The position numbers and the translations under genes were made by a program. Positions 8,794-17,642 of a stretch of DNA of 64,000 bases are shown here, one piece after another. Source of the stretch: an uncultured Coriobacteriaceae bacterium (GTDB taxonomy: Bacteria; Actinomycetota; Coriobacteriia; Coriobacteriales; Atopobiaceae); assembly GCA_902786015.1 (NCBI GenBank), contig CADAAU010000001.1, positions 62,001 through 126,000 on the forward strand. Direction: 5' to 3'. The notes under the pieces are model-generated. The model did no database searches and was not told the origin of the DNA. It was given only the letters and a program-made list of their open reading frames with translations. Each line of letters opens with the position of its first letter. Position 1 is the first letter of the stretch.

Positions 8794-8855
8794 TGGAACG
8801 GAGTTCCCGGGGAGTTTTGTTCCGCGGAACAAAACTCCCCGGGAACTCCGTTCCA
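8794..8855. repeat. 62-bp perfect palindrome (31-bp arms, no loop)
   Basis: The two halves 8794-8824 and 8825-8855 are exact reverse complements meeting at CCGCGG. It lies after the cupin gene and may end transcription. It shares the core TCCCGGGGAGTTTT with 3415-3430. There is no flanking T-run of note. Confidence 0.85.
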
Positions 8856-8983
8856 ACAGTTGATAACCGCCCTAGACGATTCACTCCTATTACTTTCGCG
8901 TCTTTTTCGCAGAAGCGTGCGCCATGTGATACCGTAGATTGGAATGACTATACTGCACGAGCGAATGGGGAGGAGGGAATCAC

Positions 8984-9862
8984 ATGGTTGGTATTGCCGA
9001 AGGCATCGCACTGCTCTTCTTGGGACTCGTATTTGGGATTCTCTCTGCGCTGTTCGACATTGTTGCGTTCGGATCTGCTTCCTTCGTGGCACACTTTGCG
9101 CTGTGGGTTCTTGTAAATACCTTCGTGGCCATACACGTGGATAGTCGCCTCAAGGCAATATGGTGGGCCATCCCCTTGAATTTTGGCTACATCGAGAGCT
9201 ATTACCTGTGTACGTCAGCGTCGTTTGAGGGTTTTCCGCGTTCGCTCATGGCCACGCTCGCCCTTATCGCCCTTATCTCGCCGCTGCTCGACTATGCGAT
9301 TTGGACGGCCAAACGCGATAGAGGACCTTACGGCAAGATTCTCTCGCTCCTCATTGCGGGCGGGCTCGTAGGCGCCAGTTATATGCTCTTTGGAACATAT
9401 GACGTCTTTTCCATTGTGGTTGCCGCTATTGTGCTGCTGATCCTATGGTTCTGGCCCGCACGGAGGCTCAAGTTTACTCCTTCTGTTCGTCCGGCCGACC
9501 CATTGGAAGAAGAGCTGGTTATGGAAGCCTCTACGCCCCGGGAGCGTCCGCGCTCGAGGGCTGTGACCTCTCTTCCCCGAATCGAAGAAGATCCAGCGGA
9601 AGAGAACACACGGTATGGCTCTCGCTCTGCGCGCAACCGTCCAACTCGCCGCAGGACGTTGTCCACGCGCCGGACCAGGGCTCGCCAGGACGAGAGGGAA
9701 CGCCAACGCGAGCGAGAGGCGCAGCGGCGAACGGCGGCACAGCGGCGTGCGAGGCGACAACGCGAGCGCGAGGACGAAGCGTGGGCCAACAGGTCGTATC
9801 CAACAAGTGTTTCGACGCTGGGGACGTCGAGGTCGCCACGCCCGTCACGGCGTTCCAGATAA
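8984..9862 (+). CDS. Multi-pass membrane protein with Arg-rich cytoplasmic tail
   Basis: No family was recognised. The first ~155 residues hold five to six hydrophobic segments. The remaining ~135 residues are hydrophilic and become extremely rich in Arg, Glu and Gln, with many RRR and RERE runs and a final Ser/Arg tail. The tail may be disordered and could bind nucleic acid or acidic phospholipid; this is inference. The ATG follows GGGGAGGAGG. Hairpins or the opposing gene bound it on both sides, so it is probably expressed alone. Confidence 0.7.
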   Translation: MVGIAEGIALLFLGLVFGILSALFDIVAFGSASFVAHFALWVLVNTFVAIHVDSRLKAIWWAIPLNFGYIESYYLCTSASFEGFPRSLMATLALIALISPLLDYAIWTAKRDRGPYGKILSLLIAGGLVGASYMLFGTYDVFSIVVAAIVLLILWFWPARRLKFTPSVRPADPLEEELVMEASTPRERPRSRAVTSLPRIEEDPAEENTRYGSRSARNRPTRRRTLSTRRTRARQDERERQREREAQRRTAAQRRARRQREREDEAWANRSYPTSVSTLGTSRSPRPSRRSR

Positions 9863-9908
9863 TGGCTTTGTGGAGCATTTAAACAGGAAGCGCCCGTTTG
9901 TTGCGAGC

Positions 9909-10838
9909 TTATACGGTGATTGGCTTGCCGTAGTAGTTTATGCCGTCCACCATTGCTGCAAGTCGAAGGTGGTCTCCCTCGATGAGCCGTTGACAAAACA
10001 CGGGCCACGCGCCTAGTGCGTCATGAAACAGGTCGGGGAAGCTTGCAACAGAGATTTCGCCGGTAAACGGATTGCGCCAGTGTCTATGATCCAAGTTTGC
10101 TGATGCGCACTCATCACTTGTGATCAGAGGATGGCGTTGTGCCATGATGCGTGAGAAGGGCCGACGGAGGCGTTCAATTTCTGTGAGGCCTTGTGTAAGA
10201 TTTCGAGACCGAGAATCGACAAGCCGATATACCAGCCTATAATCTCGTACCGATCTGGCAAAATCTGAGCGGCCGATCGCCATGTCAAAAACATCGTTGG
10301 CAACATAGGCCATCAATCCGGAGGCGATGCGATCTACGTGACCGGTACTTACCAGAGCGTCGCTTGCAGGTGCCTCGAGTATCGTCTTGTGCCGCTTTTG
10401 CCACAGAAGCCATGAGTCGATATCGGCTTCGATAAGGGCGTGTATTTCGCTCTGGGCATCGGTGAGAGCCGGATCCGCATCTGTAATCTGTTTGACGAGG
10501 GCAAGAATCAGCGGATGTGTGATGCTGTCGAGCAGATAGTGCGCCGCCATACCCAAGACGAATGCTCGCCCGACGGGAATGTCGCGGGCGCTCAGTTGCG
10601 TGGCGACGGTGCGAAGAGAGCACAGCGCACTGACCATGTTGCCTTCGTGCATGGCCCGTGCAAACGTATGGCAGGTGCGTGCCGAATGAGGCGAACAGCG
10701 GAATCGCGCGAACAGCGGATCGGTACCTTGGCTGCCCAGCAGGAACGCAATCCGTTCCTCTTGAGATGGCAACATGGCCTGAGGAAGGTGGGTTGAGGCA
10801 TCTTGACCGAAAAGGTGATGGGTGACGGTGGCTGGCAT
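9909..10838 (-). CDS. Zinc-dependent phospholipase C-like protein
   Basis: A 309-residue protein with the signature layout of the zinc-dependent phospholipase C / S1-P1 nuclease-like fold (PF00882-type). The N-terminus ATVTHHLFGQD is followed by GSQGTDPLF, a His in ARTCHTFARAMHEGN, and GMAAHYLLDSITHP, which supply His and Asp metal ligands. There is no signal peptide, unlike secreted toxins of the fold. Cytoplasmic relatives are common in Firmicutes and Actinobacteria and have no assigned substrate. GAGGAG precedes the ATG. It is monocistronic. Confidence 0.75.
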   Translation of the reverse strand: MPATVTHHLFGQDASTHLPQAMLPSQEERIAFLLGSQGTDPLFARFRCSPHSARTCHTFARAMHEGNMVSALCSLRTVATQLSARDIPVGRAFVLGMAAHYLLDSITHPLILALVKQITDADPALTDAQSEIHALIEADIDSWLLWQKRHKTILEAPASDALVSTGHVDRIASGLMAYVANDVFDMAIGRSDFARSVRDYRLVYRLVDSRSRNLTQGLTEIERLRRPFSRIMAQRHPLITSDECASANLDHRHWRNPFTGEISVASFPDLFHDALGAWPVFCQRLIEGDHLRLAAMVDGINYYGKPITV

Positions 10839-10965
10839 GCGACTCCTCGGGTACTATGAAGTGAAATCTGTTAACACTGCACGTTTGAACAGATTAACGC
10901 ATTTTGTGGGATGTGGTGGACACATATTGGCGAACGAGGCTCGATGGCAAAGGAGGGCGCTGGAT

Positions 10966-11490
10966 ATGGAAACGAGGTTTGCACGTTCGAAGGGTTCTAT
11001 CATCATTACCGGCTGCGTTATGGTCGCGATGGGCATCGCGGTGCTCATCAATCCCATCGGCGCGATGGAGACTATCGTTCGAATTCTGGGTTGGATCTTG
11101 GTGGCGTTTGGGGTAGTGACGATTGTTTCGTCTATGATGCGAAGCAATGTGCTGCAAGACAATCCGGGCGAGTTGGCGCTGGGAATCCTGTGCTTGGTTC
11201 CTGGTCTGATAATGGGAATAGCACCTGGCTTTGTGGTCAAGTTCGTCTGGACGATAATTGGCATTATCATCTTGATTACAGGCGTGCTCGACATCATGGA
11301 GGCCGGATCGTATAGGCGTACGAGAAGCCCCTTGGGCGTGCCCGCTACGGCTTCGGGCGTCATCTGTGCCATATTGGGCTTGCTGGTGATTCTTGTGCCT
11401 TTGGCATCGCCTACGCTTGGCATGCTCGTTGCGGCCGTTGCGCTACTCGTCAACGGCCTTACCGAAATCATTTTTGGATTGGGCATGTAG
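10966..11490 (+). CDS. HdeD/DUF308-family membrane protein
   Basis: A 174-residue integral membrane protein with about six hydrophobic segments in three similar hairpin pairs (GILCLVPGLIMGIAPG, ILGLLVILVPLASPTLG). This is typical of the HdeD/DUF308 family, whose E. coli member is linked to acid resistance at high cell density. A role here is unproven. The ATG at 10966 follows AAGGAGGG at good distance; longer in-frame starts have none. Confidence 0.8.
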   Translation: METRFARSKGSIIITGCVMVAMGIAVLINPIGAMETIVRILGWILVAFGVVTIVSSMMRSNVLQDNPGELALGILCLVPGLIMGIAPGFVVKFVWTIIGIIILITGVLDIMEAGSYRRTRSPLGVPATASGVICAILGLLVILVPLASPTLGMLVAAVALLVNGLTEIIFGLGM

Positions 11491-11499
11491 TAAGTTCAC

Positions 11500-11561
11500 G
11501 ACACAAAAGAACTGGGCCCAAATGTGCCATTTGGCATGTTTGGGCCCAGTTCTTTTGTGTC
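11500..11561. terminator. Bidirectional terminator, 23-bp perfect stem
   Basis: The arms 11500-11522 and 11539-11561 are exact complements. The 16-nt loop itself contains TGCC/GGCA. The arm starts with A/T-rich ends (ACAAAAGA and TCTTTTGT), so each strand offers a T-rich flank. It separates the convergent hdeD-like gene and glnN. Confidence 0.85.
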
Positions 11562-11571
11562 ACAGCCGTGA

Positions 11572-13662
11572 CTACACGTAGAACAACATGTCGTTGTAAC
11601 TCGGTACCGGCCAGCATTCCTTGGAGCAGATGACTTCCATCTTGTCGACGGCGTCCCGCAACAGTTCCATGGCTGGAATTACCACGTCGCGGTAGAAATC
11701 GTCCCGCTTTCCGGGGTCGGAAACAGACCGAGCCTCAGCGTTCTTGTCGTCGAGGGCCGTGGCGAGCGTATTGATGGCGCCAATGCCTTCGGTGAGCGTG
11801 CGGCACAGATCGCGCTCGGCCGTAGCGTCGATGCCAATCTCTGCCTTGGTTGCCACGCTGGTGGCCACGTCGCCCGAATACGAGATGATAGCCGGAATAA
11901 ATAGATGGCGAGCCATGTGGACCATGACATTTGCCTCGATGTTGAGCAGCTTGGCGTATTGCTCTGCCTTGGCTACATAGCGCGCGTGCAGTTCAGATTC
12001 GCTGAGCACGCCGTACTTCTCGAAGAGCGCCACGTTGCTTGCGTCAAGAAGCGAAGGAAGAACGTCGGGCGTGGTCTTGAGGTTGGGCAGACCGCGCTGT
12101 TCCGCCTCTTTCTCCCATTCGTGCGAGTACCCGTTGCCGTCAAAGATGACGCGATGGTGATCGCGGAAGGTGTGGCGCACGAAACGCATCGCAACGGACA
12201 CGAAGTCCTCGTCGGAACGTTCTGCCACATAGTCGCAGAATCGCTCGCATTGCTCGGCGACGGCGGTGTTTATGACGACGTTGGCATCCGATACGTTCTG
12301 CTGGCTGCCGCACATGCGGAACTCGAACTTATTGCCCGTAAAGGCAAACGGACTCGTGCGGTTTCGGTCGGTGTTGTCGCGGAATATGTCGGGGAGAGCG
12401 GGGACGCCCAAGTCCATGAGTTCTTCTTCGTGGGCCTCGGCATGCTCTTTCCTGATAAGTGCCTCGACGACGGGTGTGATGGCGTCGCCCAAAAAGATGG
12501 AGACGATGGCAGGAGGCGCCTCGTTTGCGCCAAGGCGATGGTCGTTACCGGCCGAGGCCACGCTCATGCGTATGAGGTCGGCATGCTCGTCTACGGCAGC
12601 CACTAGGCAGGCAAGAAACACGAGGAATTGCAAGTTGTCCTCGGGATGTGGGCCAGGCTCGAGCAGGTTGCGTCCATCGGCGGAAATCGACCAGTTGTCA
12701 TGCTTGCCAGATCCGTTGACGTATTCGAAGGGACGCTCGTGCTCGAGGCAGGCAAGGCCGTAATTGGTTGCGAGGAGCTTGAGCTTCTCCATGGTAAGCA
12801 GGTTGTTGTCTACGGCAAGCGAACCTTGCTCGAACACGGGAGCAAGCTCGTGCTGGCAGGGTGCCACCTCGTTGTGCTTGGTCTTTGCGGGAATCGCGAG
12901 CTTCCAAAGCTCGTCGTCGAGCTCCTTCATAAAGGCGTTGACGGAGGGGCGAATGGCGCCGAAGTAGTGCTCTTCGAGCTCTTGGCCCTTGCATGGCTCT
13001 GCGCCAAAGAGCGTTCTGCCCGTCAGCCGGAGGTCTGGGCGCGCCTCGAAGTCCTCCTCCTTGATGAGGAAGTACTCCTGCTCCAGTCCAACGGTGGTAA
13101 CGACACGCTTTGGTTTGTGACCAAAGAGCTCCAAAACACGCTTTGCCTGTCTTTCGAGGGCGACCTCACTGCGGAGGAGGGGCGTCTTTTTGTCGAGGGC
13201 CTCGCCGGTGTAGGAGATAAAAGCGGTGGGAATGCACAGGACCTCGTCTTTGATGAAGGCAGGGCTCATGGGGTCCCAGACCGTGTATCCACGAGCCTCG
13301 AACGTGGCCCGCAGTCCACCGTTGGGGAAGCTCGACGCGTCGGGCTCGCCCTGTACGAGCTCCTTGCCACTAAAGGCCATGAGGACGCTTCCGTCGTCCT
13401 GAGGCGTTATAAAGCTGTCGTGTTTCTCGCTTGTGATACCGTTGAGCGGCTGAAACCAGTGCGTAAAGTGCGTGGCGCCCTTCTCGAGCGCCCACTCTTT
13501 CATGGCGTGGGCAACCTCGTTGGCTATGTCGAGGTCTATGGGCTTGTTGTCTTTGATGACGCGGGAAAGCTCCTGATAGGTTGGCTTTGGTAGGCGTTTG
13601 CGCATGTCATGGTCCGAAAAGACCAAGCTGCCGTATTCTGCGGTTACCTTGTCGTGTGCCAT
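11572..13662 (-). CDS. glnN: Glutamine synthetase type III
   Basis: A 696-residue ATP-dependent glutamate-ammonia ligase of the large GSIII class (normally about 700-730 residues). Active-site signatures are intact: GLEQEYF (two metal-binding Glu), HNEVAPCQHEL (two more Glu), GSGKHDNWS (the ligand His) and the Arg/Glu-containing FRMCGSQQNVSDAN region. GSIII proteins form double hexamers in the cytoplasm and assimilate ammonium. The start at 13662 follows GAAGGGG; the longer frame adds 11 residues without a better site. Because the GS-like protein at 50156-51481 has lost metal ligands, this is probably the working enzyme seen in the window. Confidence 0.92.
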   Translation of the reverse strand: MAHDKVTAEYGSLVFSDHDMRKRLPKPTYQELSRVIKDNKPIDLDIANEVAHAMKEWALEKGATHFTHWFQPLNGITSEKHDSFITPQDDGSVLMAFSGKELVQGEPDASSFPNGGLRATFEARGYTVWDPMSPAFIKDEVLCIPTAFISYTGEALDKKTPLLRSEVALERQAKRVLELFGHKPKRVVTTVGLEQEYFLIKEEDFEARPDLRLTGRTLFGAEPCKGQELEEHYFGAIRPSVNAFMKELDDELWKLAIPAKTKHNEVAPCQHELAPVFEQGSLAVDNNLLTMEKLKLLATNYGLACLEHERPFEYVNGSGKHDNWSISADGRNLLEPGPHPEDNLQFLVFLACLVAAVDEHADLIRMSVASAGNDHRLGANEAPPAIVSIFLGDAITPVVEALIRKEHAEAHEEELMDLGVPALPDIFRDNTDRNRTSPFAFTGNKFEFRMCGSQQNVSDANVVINTAVAEQCERFCDYVAERSDEDFVSVAMRFVRHTFRDHHRVIFDGNGYSHEWEKEAEQRGLPNLKTTPDVLPSLLDASNVALFEKYGVLSESELHARYVAKAEQYAKLLNIEANVMVHMARHLFIPAIISYSGDVATSVATKAEIGIDATAERDLCRTLTEGIGAINTLATALDDKNAEARSVSDPGKRDDFYRDVVIPAMELLRDAVDKMEVICSKECWPVPSYNDMLFYV

Positions 13663-13768
13663 CGAGACCCCTTCTATGTGTCTTTTGATGCACACAAGCG
13701 TATAGGAAGGCGTGTTTCACATGGGTAAAGTCACGGTATCCCCATCATCGGTCATGCGGTGTCGGCCC

Positions 13769-13804
13769 AAAAAAGGGGCGCCCGGAGGACAAGCCTCCGG
13801 GCGC
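13769..13804 (-). terminator. Intrinsic terminator of the fru operon
   Basis: The stem 13778-13788 / 13794-13804 has 11 bp and an ACAAG loop. On the minus strand it is followed by CCCCTTTTTT, ending transcription of fruA. Confidence 0.85.
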
Positions 13805-13838
13805 TGGGAAAGGGATATGCCCTTACGTGCGCGTTGGT

Positions 13839-15800
13839 CTACTCCTCAACCGGCTTCTTGAGGTAGGAGAGAAGAAGGGCGCCCACGACGGAGCCAGCGA
13901 TAAGGGCGACGAGCCACATGATGGGGTTGCCGATAACGGCGATAACCCATGCGCCACCGTGAGGCGCGGGGCTCGTGCAGCCAAAGAATGCGGAGAGGCC
14001 ACCGGCAATGGCGGAACCAATAACGCAGGTGGGGATTACGTGACCGGGGTCAGCGGCTGCGAACGGGATGGCGCCCTCAGAGATGAAGGACAGACCCATG
14101 ATGTAGTTCACCAGACCGGCGTCGCGGTCGGCCTTGCTCCACTTGTTCTTGAAGAACGTGGTGGAGAGGGCGATGACGATCGGGGGTACCATGCCGCCGA
14201 CCATGCAGGCGGCCATGACGATCTGAGCGTTCTGGGTAGTGGCGGCGTCAGCACCAGCGGCGCTGGCGAGAAGGCCGGTGGAGAAGACGTAAGCTGCCTT
14301 GTTGAAGGGGCCGCCGAAGTCGATGGACATCATGCCGCCGACGATGGCGCCGAGCAGAACGATGTTGGCACCCTGCATGCCGCCCAGGAAGTCGTTGATG
14401 GCGGTGTTGATCATGCCAAAGATCGGGTTGAGCACGAACATCACGGCGCCGATGGCGAGGATGCCCAGCAGCGGGTACAGGAGGATGGGTTTGATGCCCT
14501 CGAGGGACTCGGGCAGGTTGTCGCATGCCTTCTCGATGAAGAGGGTCATGTAGCCAGCGAGGAAGCCAGCGGCCAGAGCGGCGAGGAAGCCGCCGGAAAC
14601 GCAGACGCTGTCGTCAAATGCAGGAGCGGTGGCAAGGTAAGCAAGGCTGATGCCCGACTTTGCCATGAGGCCGCCCACGACGCCAGGAGCAAGACCAGGA
14701 CGGTCTGCGATGGACATGGCGATGTAGCCGGCGAGGATCGGGAGCATCATGTCGAATGCGACGCCACCGATTTGCTTAAAGAATGCAGCGATAGGGGTGG
14801 AGGAGCCATAGTCGCCCGTGCCTGCGGCGCCCATGTCCACCAGGAATGCGATGGCGATGAGGATGCCGCCGCCGATGACGAACGGGAGCATGTGAGAAAC
14901 GCCGTTCATGAGGTGCTTGTAGATCTGGGAGCCGACACCCTCGGTCTCGGCAGCGCCGCCACCGGATACGACCGTGCCCTCTTGTACGGGAGCCTCGTTG
15001 TTGAGGATGATGTTGATGAGCTTCTCGGGCTCATTGATGCCAGCGGATACGTTGGTGACGTATACTTGCTTGCCGGCGAAGCGTGCACGGTCGACGTTCT
15101 TGTCGGCGGCGATGATGATGCCCTTGCAGTTGGCGATCTCTTCGGCGGTAAGGACGTTCTTGGCGCCTGCGGAGCCTTGCGTCTCGGCCTTGAGAACGAG
15201 GCCCATCTCGGAGGCCTTCTTCTCGAGGTTCTCGGCTGCCATGTAGGTGTGGGCGATGCCGGTGGGGCAGGCGGTGATGGCCAGGATGTCGGGGCCGTTG
15301 CTGCCGGCTGCGGGAGCTGCCTTGGCGGCCTGCTCGGCGTTGCGCGCGGCCTCGGCGTCATCGATGACCTTGAGGAACTCCTGCGGCGTCTTTGCGGCGC
15401 GCAGGGCGTTGGCGAACTCCTCATGCATGAGCATGGCGGAGAGGTTGGCCAGAATCTCCAGGTGGGTGTTGGCTTCGCCCTCGGGGGCGGCGATCATGAA
15501 CATGAGGTCGGAGTTTTCTCCGTCGGGCGCCTTCCAGTCGACGCCGCCGGGAACCGTCATGGCGGCCAGGCCGGGCTTCTTTACAGCCGCGGTCTTTGCG
15601 TGGGGGATGGCGATGCCGTCGCCCACTGCAGTGGAGAACTCGGATTCGCGTTTAAGGATGGCCTCCTTGTACTTTGCCTTGTCGGCAATGTTGCCGCTTG
15701 CCACCTGAAGGGCGACAAGCTGGTCGATGGCGTCCATCTGGTCGGCCGCAGAAGCGCCCACCTTAATGCCATCAGCCTTGAGCAAGTCAGTGATCTTCAC
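13839..15800 (-). CDS. fruA: PTS fructose-specific EIIABC component
   Basis: A 653-residue fused permease that imports fructose and phosphorylates it to fructose-1-phosphate. The order is EIIA (1 to about 150; phospho-His67 in IPHAKT), an Ala-rich linker, EIIB (about 170-270; phospho-Cys178 in ACPTGIAHTYMAAE) and EIIC (about 305-650, eight or more membrane segments, GGGILIAIAF, FGGPFNKAA). Length and order match Gram-positive FruA. It is the last gene of fruR-fruK-fruA. It is preceded by a 33-base purine tract with several Shine-Dalgarno-like cores. Confidence 0.95.
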   Translation of the reverse strand: MKITDLLKADGIKVGASAADQMDAIDQLVALQVASGNIADKAKYKEAILKRESEFSTAVGDGIAIPHAKTAAVKKPGLAAMTVPGGVDWKAPDGENSDLMFMIAAPEGEANTHLEILANLSAMLMHEEFANALRAAKTPQEFLKVIDDAEAARNAEQAAKAAPAAGSNGPDILAITACPTGIAHTYMAAENLEKKASEMGLVLKAETQGSAGAKNVLTAEEIANCKGIIIAADKNVDRARFAGKQVYVTNVSAGINEPEKLINIILNNEAPVQEGTVVSGGGAAETEGVGSQIYKHLMNGVSHMLPFVIGGGILIAIAFLVDMGAAGTGDYGSSTPIAAFFKQIGGVAFDMMLPILAGYIAMSIADRPGLAPGVVGGLMAKSGISLAYLATAPAFDDSVCVSGGFLAALAAGFLAGYMTLFIEKACDNLPESLEGIKPILLYPLLGILAIGAVMFVLNPIFGMINTAINDFLGGMQGANIVLLGAIVGGMMSIDFGGPFNKAAYVFSTGLLASAAGADAATTQNAQIVMAACMVGGMVPPIVIALSTTFFKNKWSKADRDAGLVNYIMGLSFISEGAIPFAAADPGHVIPTCVIGSAIAGGLSAFFGCTSPAPHGGAWVIAVIGNPIMWLVALIAGSVVGALLLSYLKKPVEE

Positions 15801-15806
15801 GTGCTG

Positions 15807-15839
15807 CTCCTTTCCTTTCCTTCCTTTTCCTTACCTTCC
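15807..15839 (-). promoter_or_regulatory. Repeated Shine-Dalgarno-like purine tract before fruA
   Basis: On the mRNA strand this stretch reads as successive GGAAGG, AAGGAAAAGGA, AGGAAAGGAAAGGAG units, ending 6 bases or so before the fruA ATG. Only the last unit is needed for initiation. The others could act as a ribosome standby site. Confidence 0.6.
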
Positions 15840-15876
15840 TATGATCAGATCGGCAAGCCGATCATAGATCCCTTGC

Positions 15877-15905
15877 GAAGCAAAAGGGCGGCACCCTTTT
15901 GCTTC
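15877..15905 (-). promoter_or_regulatory. Intercistronic hairpin between fruK and fruA
   Basis: A 12-bp stem (15877-15888 with 15894-15905) and a 5-nt loop lie just after the fruK stop codon. An adjacent inverted repeat, CTATGATC/GATCATAG at 15839-15867, could form an alternative fold. They may set relative mRNA levels of the kinase and the permease. Confidence 0.55.
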
Positions 15906-15912
15906 CATGCTA

Positions 15913-16815
15913 CTACAGCGCGGCGAGCAGGGCCTCGACCTCGGGACGCGTGGCAAGGTCAGGCGAGAAAGCGCTTGCCGAACCAGTGCACAGTCCCATG
16001 CGGAATGCCTGAGCATAGTCGCCGGTCTCGATGATGCCGGCAACGAAGCCTGCGACCATGGAGTCGCCAGCGCCCACGGAGTTGACGAGCTTACCCTTGG
16101 GGGCTTCGCTCTTTACGACCTCGCCCTTCTCGCTCACAAAGACGGCGCCTTCGCCGGCCATGGAGATGAGCACGTTGCGCGCGCCCTGCTCTTGGAGCTT
16201 CTTGGCGTAGGGGACGACCTCGTCCTTGGTGGTGAGCTTGACACCAAAGATGTCGCCGAGCTCATGGTTGTTGGGCTTGATGACGAACGGGTGATACTTG
16301 AGTACGCGGGTGAGCAGGTCGCGCTCGGCGTCGACGGCGATGTTGATGCCGCGGCCGTCGAGACGGCTCATGATGCGCTCGTACATGTCGCCTGGCAGGA
16401 TGGAGGGCACGCTGCCGGCGATTACCAGATAGTCGCCTTCCTTGAGCTCGTCGAGCTTGGCATAGAGTGCGTCGATGTCTGCCTCGGTGATGTTGGGTCC
16501 GAGGCCGTTGATCTCGGACTCTTCGTTGGACTTAACCTTGACGTTGATGCGGCTCATGCCCTCGGCAACGTCAATGAAGTCGCAAGTCACGCCGTACTTC
16601 TGCATGCTGGCCTCGATCTCGCGGCCGGTGAAGCCGGCGGTGAAGCCCAGCGCGGTGTTGTCGTGACCCAAGTTCTTGAGGACGATGGACACGTTGATGC
16701 CCTTGCCTCCGGGGAGGATGTTTTCGTAGTTTACGCGGTTGACCTGCCCCAGCTTGAGGTTTTCGACCCTGATGATGTAATCCAGGGACGGGTTGAACGT
16801 TACGGTGTAGATCAT
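15913..16815 (-). CDS. fruK: 1-phosphofructokinase
   Basis: A 300-residue PfkB-family sugar kinase that converts fructose-1-phosphate to fructose-1,6-bisphosphate. The N-terminal signature GGKGINVSIVLKNLG and the C-terminal VNSVGAGDSMVAGF (catalytic Asp and anion hole) are intact. Its start overlaps the fruR stop by four bases (ATGA), so translation is probably coupled. The placement between a DeoR-type regulator and the fructose EII fixes the substrate as fructose-1-phosphate rather than tagatose-6-phosphate. Confidence 0.95.
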   Translation of the reverse strand: MIYTVTFNPSLDYIIRVENLKLGQVNRVNYENILPGGKGINVSIVLKNLGHDNTALGFTAGFTGREIEASMQKYGVTCDFIDVAEGMSRINVKVKSNEESEINGLGPNITEADIDALYAKLDELKEGDYLVIAGSVPSILPGDMYERIMSRLDGRGINIAVDAERDLLTRVLKYHPFVIKPNNHELGDIFGVKLTTKDEVVPYAKKLQEQGARNVLISMAGEGAVFVSEKGEVVKSEAPKGKLVNSVGAGDSMVAGFVAGIIETGDYAQAFRMGLCTGSASAFSPDLATRPEVEALLAAL

Positions 16816-17570
16816 TGCTCCTCCACTTCCTTGATGTTGCCCATGCTCCTATACGCACCCTCGCCGGCTGGAATGCGGTCGGTTATGACTGTTGCGCTAT
16901 TAAAGTCGGCGAAGGTTATAAGAGATATTTTAGAGAACTTACTCGAATCACACAAAACGTATGGGTGAACGGTATGTTCAAGCGAAATTTGTTTGACAGC
17001 AGCCTCGCTAAACTCCGGTGTGGTGAAGCCAGTCTCGAGGTTTGCCCCGTTCGTGCCCCAAAAACCAAGGGTAAAGTGGTATCGACGTATGGCGTTGACC
17101 GTCTCGGCACCTACGAGGACCTCGGTGACGGGTTTTATTTCGCCGCCAGGAAGTAGCGTTCTGCAGCCTTTGGCCAGCAGGTGCTGTGCGTGGGGTAGCG
17201 AATTGGTAAGATATGTGGCACGAGTCTCTGTGATGGCATTGACCAAGCATTCCGTGGTGGTGCCACCATCGATGAACACGAAGTCGTCGGGCGAGATGAG
17301 CGTAGCGGCATAAGCCGCGATTGCCTGTTTCTGCTCGTGATAGATTGACTGTCGTCCCGCAAATGGGAGGTCGGCAAGAACGTAGTCTTCGTTGACTCGC
17401 GTTGCGCCGCCATGTACCTTGTTGAGCATGCCGAGCTTGTCGAGCTTGTGCAGGTCGCGACGAATCGTGGACTCCGAGGCATCGAGTTCGTTCATAAGCT
17501 GAGGTACCGAGGCGACACCGCGCTCGTTCACGATATGTCTGATGCGTTCAAGTCGCTCTTCTGCAAGCAT
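16812..17570 (-). CDS. fruR: DeoR-family repressor of the fructose operon
   Basis: A 252-residue regulator. The N-terminal winged helix-turn-helix (RLERIRHIVNERGVASVPQL and ESTIRRDLHKLDKLG) is followed by a DeoR/GlpR-type sugar-phosphate-sensing domain (FIDGGTTTECL, FWGTNGANLETG). Such proteins repress their operon until a sugar phosphate, here presumably fructose-1-phosphate, binds. The start at 17570 was chosen because AGGAGGGGGC lies immediately upstream. The longer frame would translate the operator region. Three tandem 10-bp repeats overlap its own promoter, pointing to autoregulation. Confidence 0.9.
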   Translation of the reverse strand: MLAEERLERIRHIVNERGVASVPQLMNELDASESTIRRDLHKLDKLGMLNKVHGGATRVNEDYVLADLPFAGRQSIYHEQKQAIAAYAATLISPDDFVFIDGGTTTECLVNAITETRATYLTNSLPHAQHLLAKGCRTLLPGGEIKPVTEVLVGAETVNAIRRYHFTLGFWGTNGANLETGFTTPEFSEAAVKQISLEHTVHPYVLCDSSKFSKISLITFADFNSATVITDRIPAGEGAYRSMGNIKEVEEQ

Positions 17571-17584
17571 GCCCCCTCCTTCTT

Positions 17585-17612
17585 TTAATACTATAGCAAG
17601 AATGAGTGTCAA
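17585..17612 (-). promoter_or_regulatory. fruRKA promoter
   Basis: On the minus strand TTGACA (plus-strand 17607-17612) and TATTAA (17585-17590) are separated by 16 bases. The -35 box overlaps the first operator repeat. Confidence 0.65.
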
Positions 17613-17637
17613 AAACAACCAAAAACAGTCAAAAACA
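17608..17637 (-). promoter_or_regulatory. Three tandem 10-bp operator repeats for FruR
   Basis: The plus strand reads GTCAAAAACA, ACCAAAAACA, GTCAAAAACA without spacing. On the minus strand this is a T-rich TGTTTTTGRY unit repeated three times. The near-helical period and the overlap with the -35 box fit a DeoR-type operator. Confidence 0.7.
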
Positions 17638-17642
17638 TTCAC

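Noticed and set aside
13827-16034. Large open frame on the plus strand opposite fruA and fruK
   Set aside because: It mirrors real genes; its composition (Gly, Val, Asp, His runs) is that of an antisense frame in GC-rich DNA, and no ribosome-binding site or family was seen.
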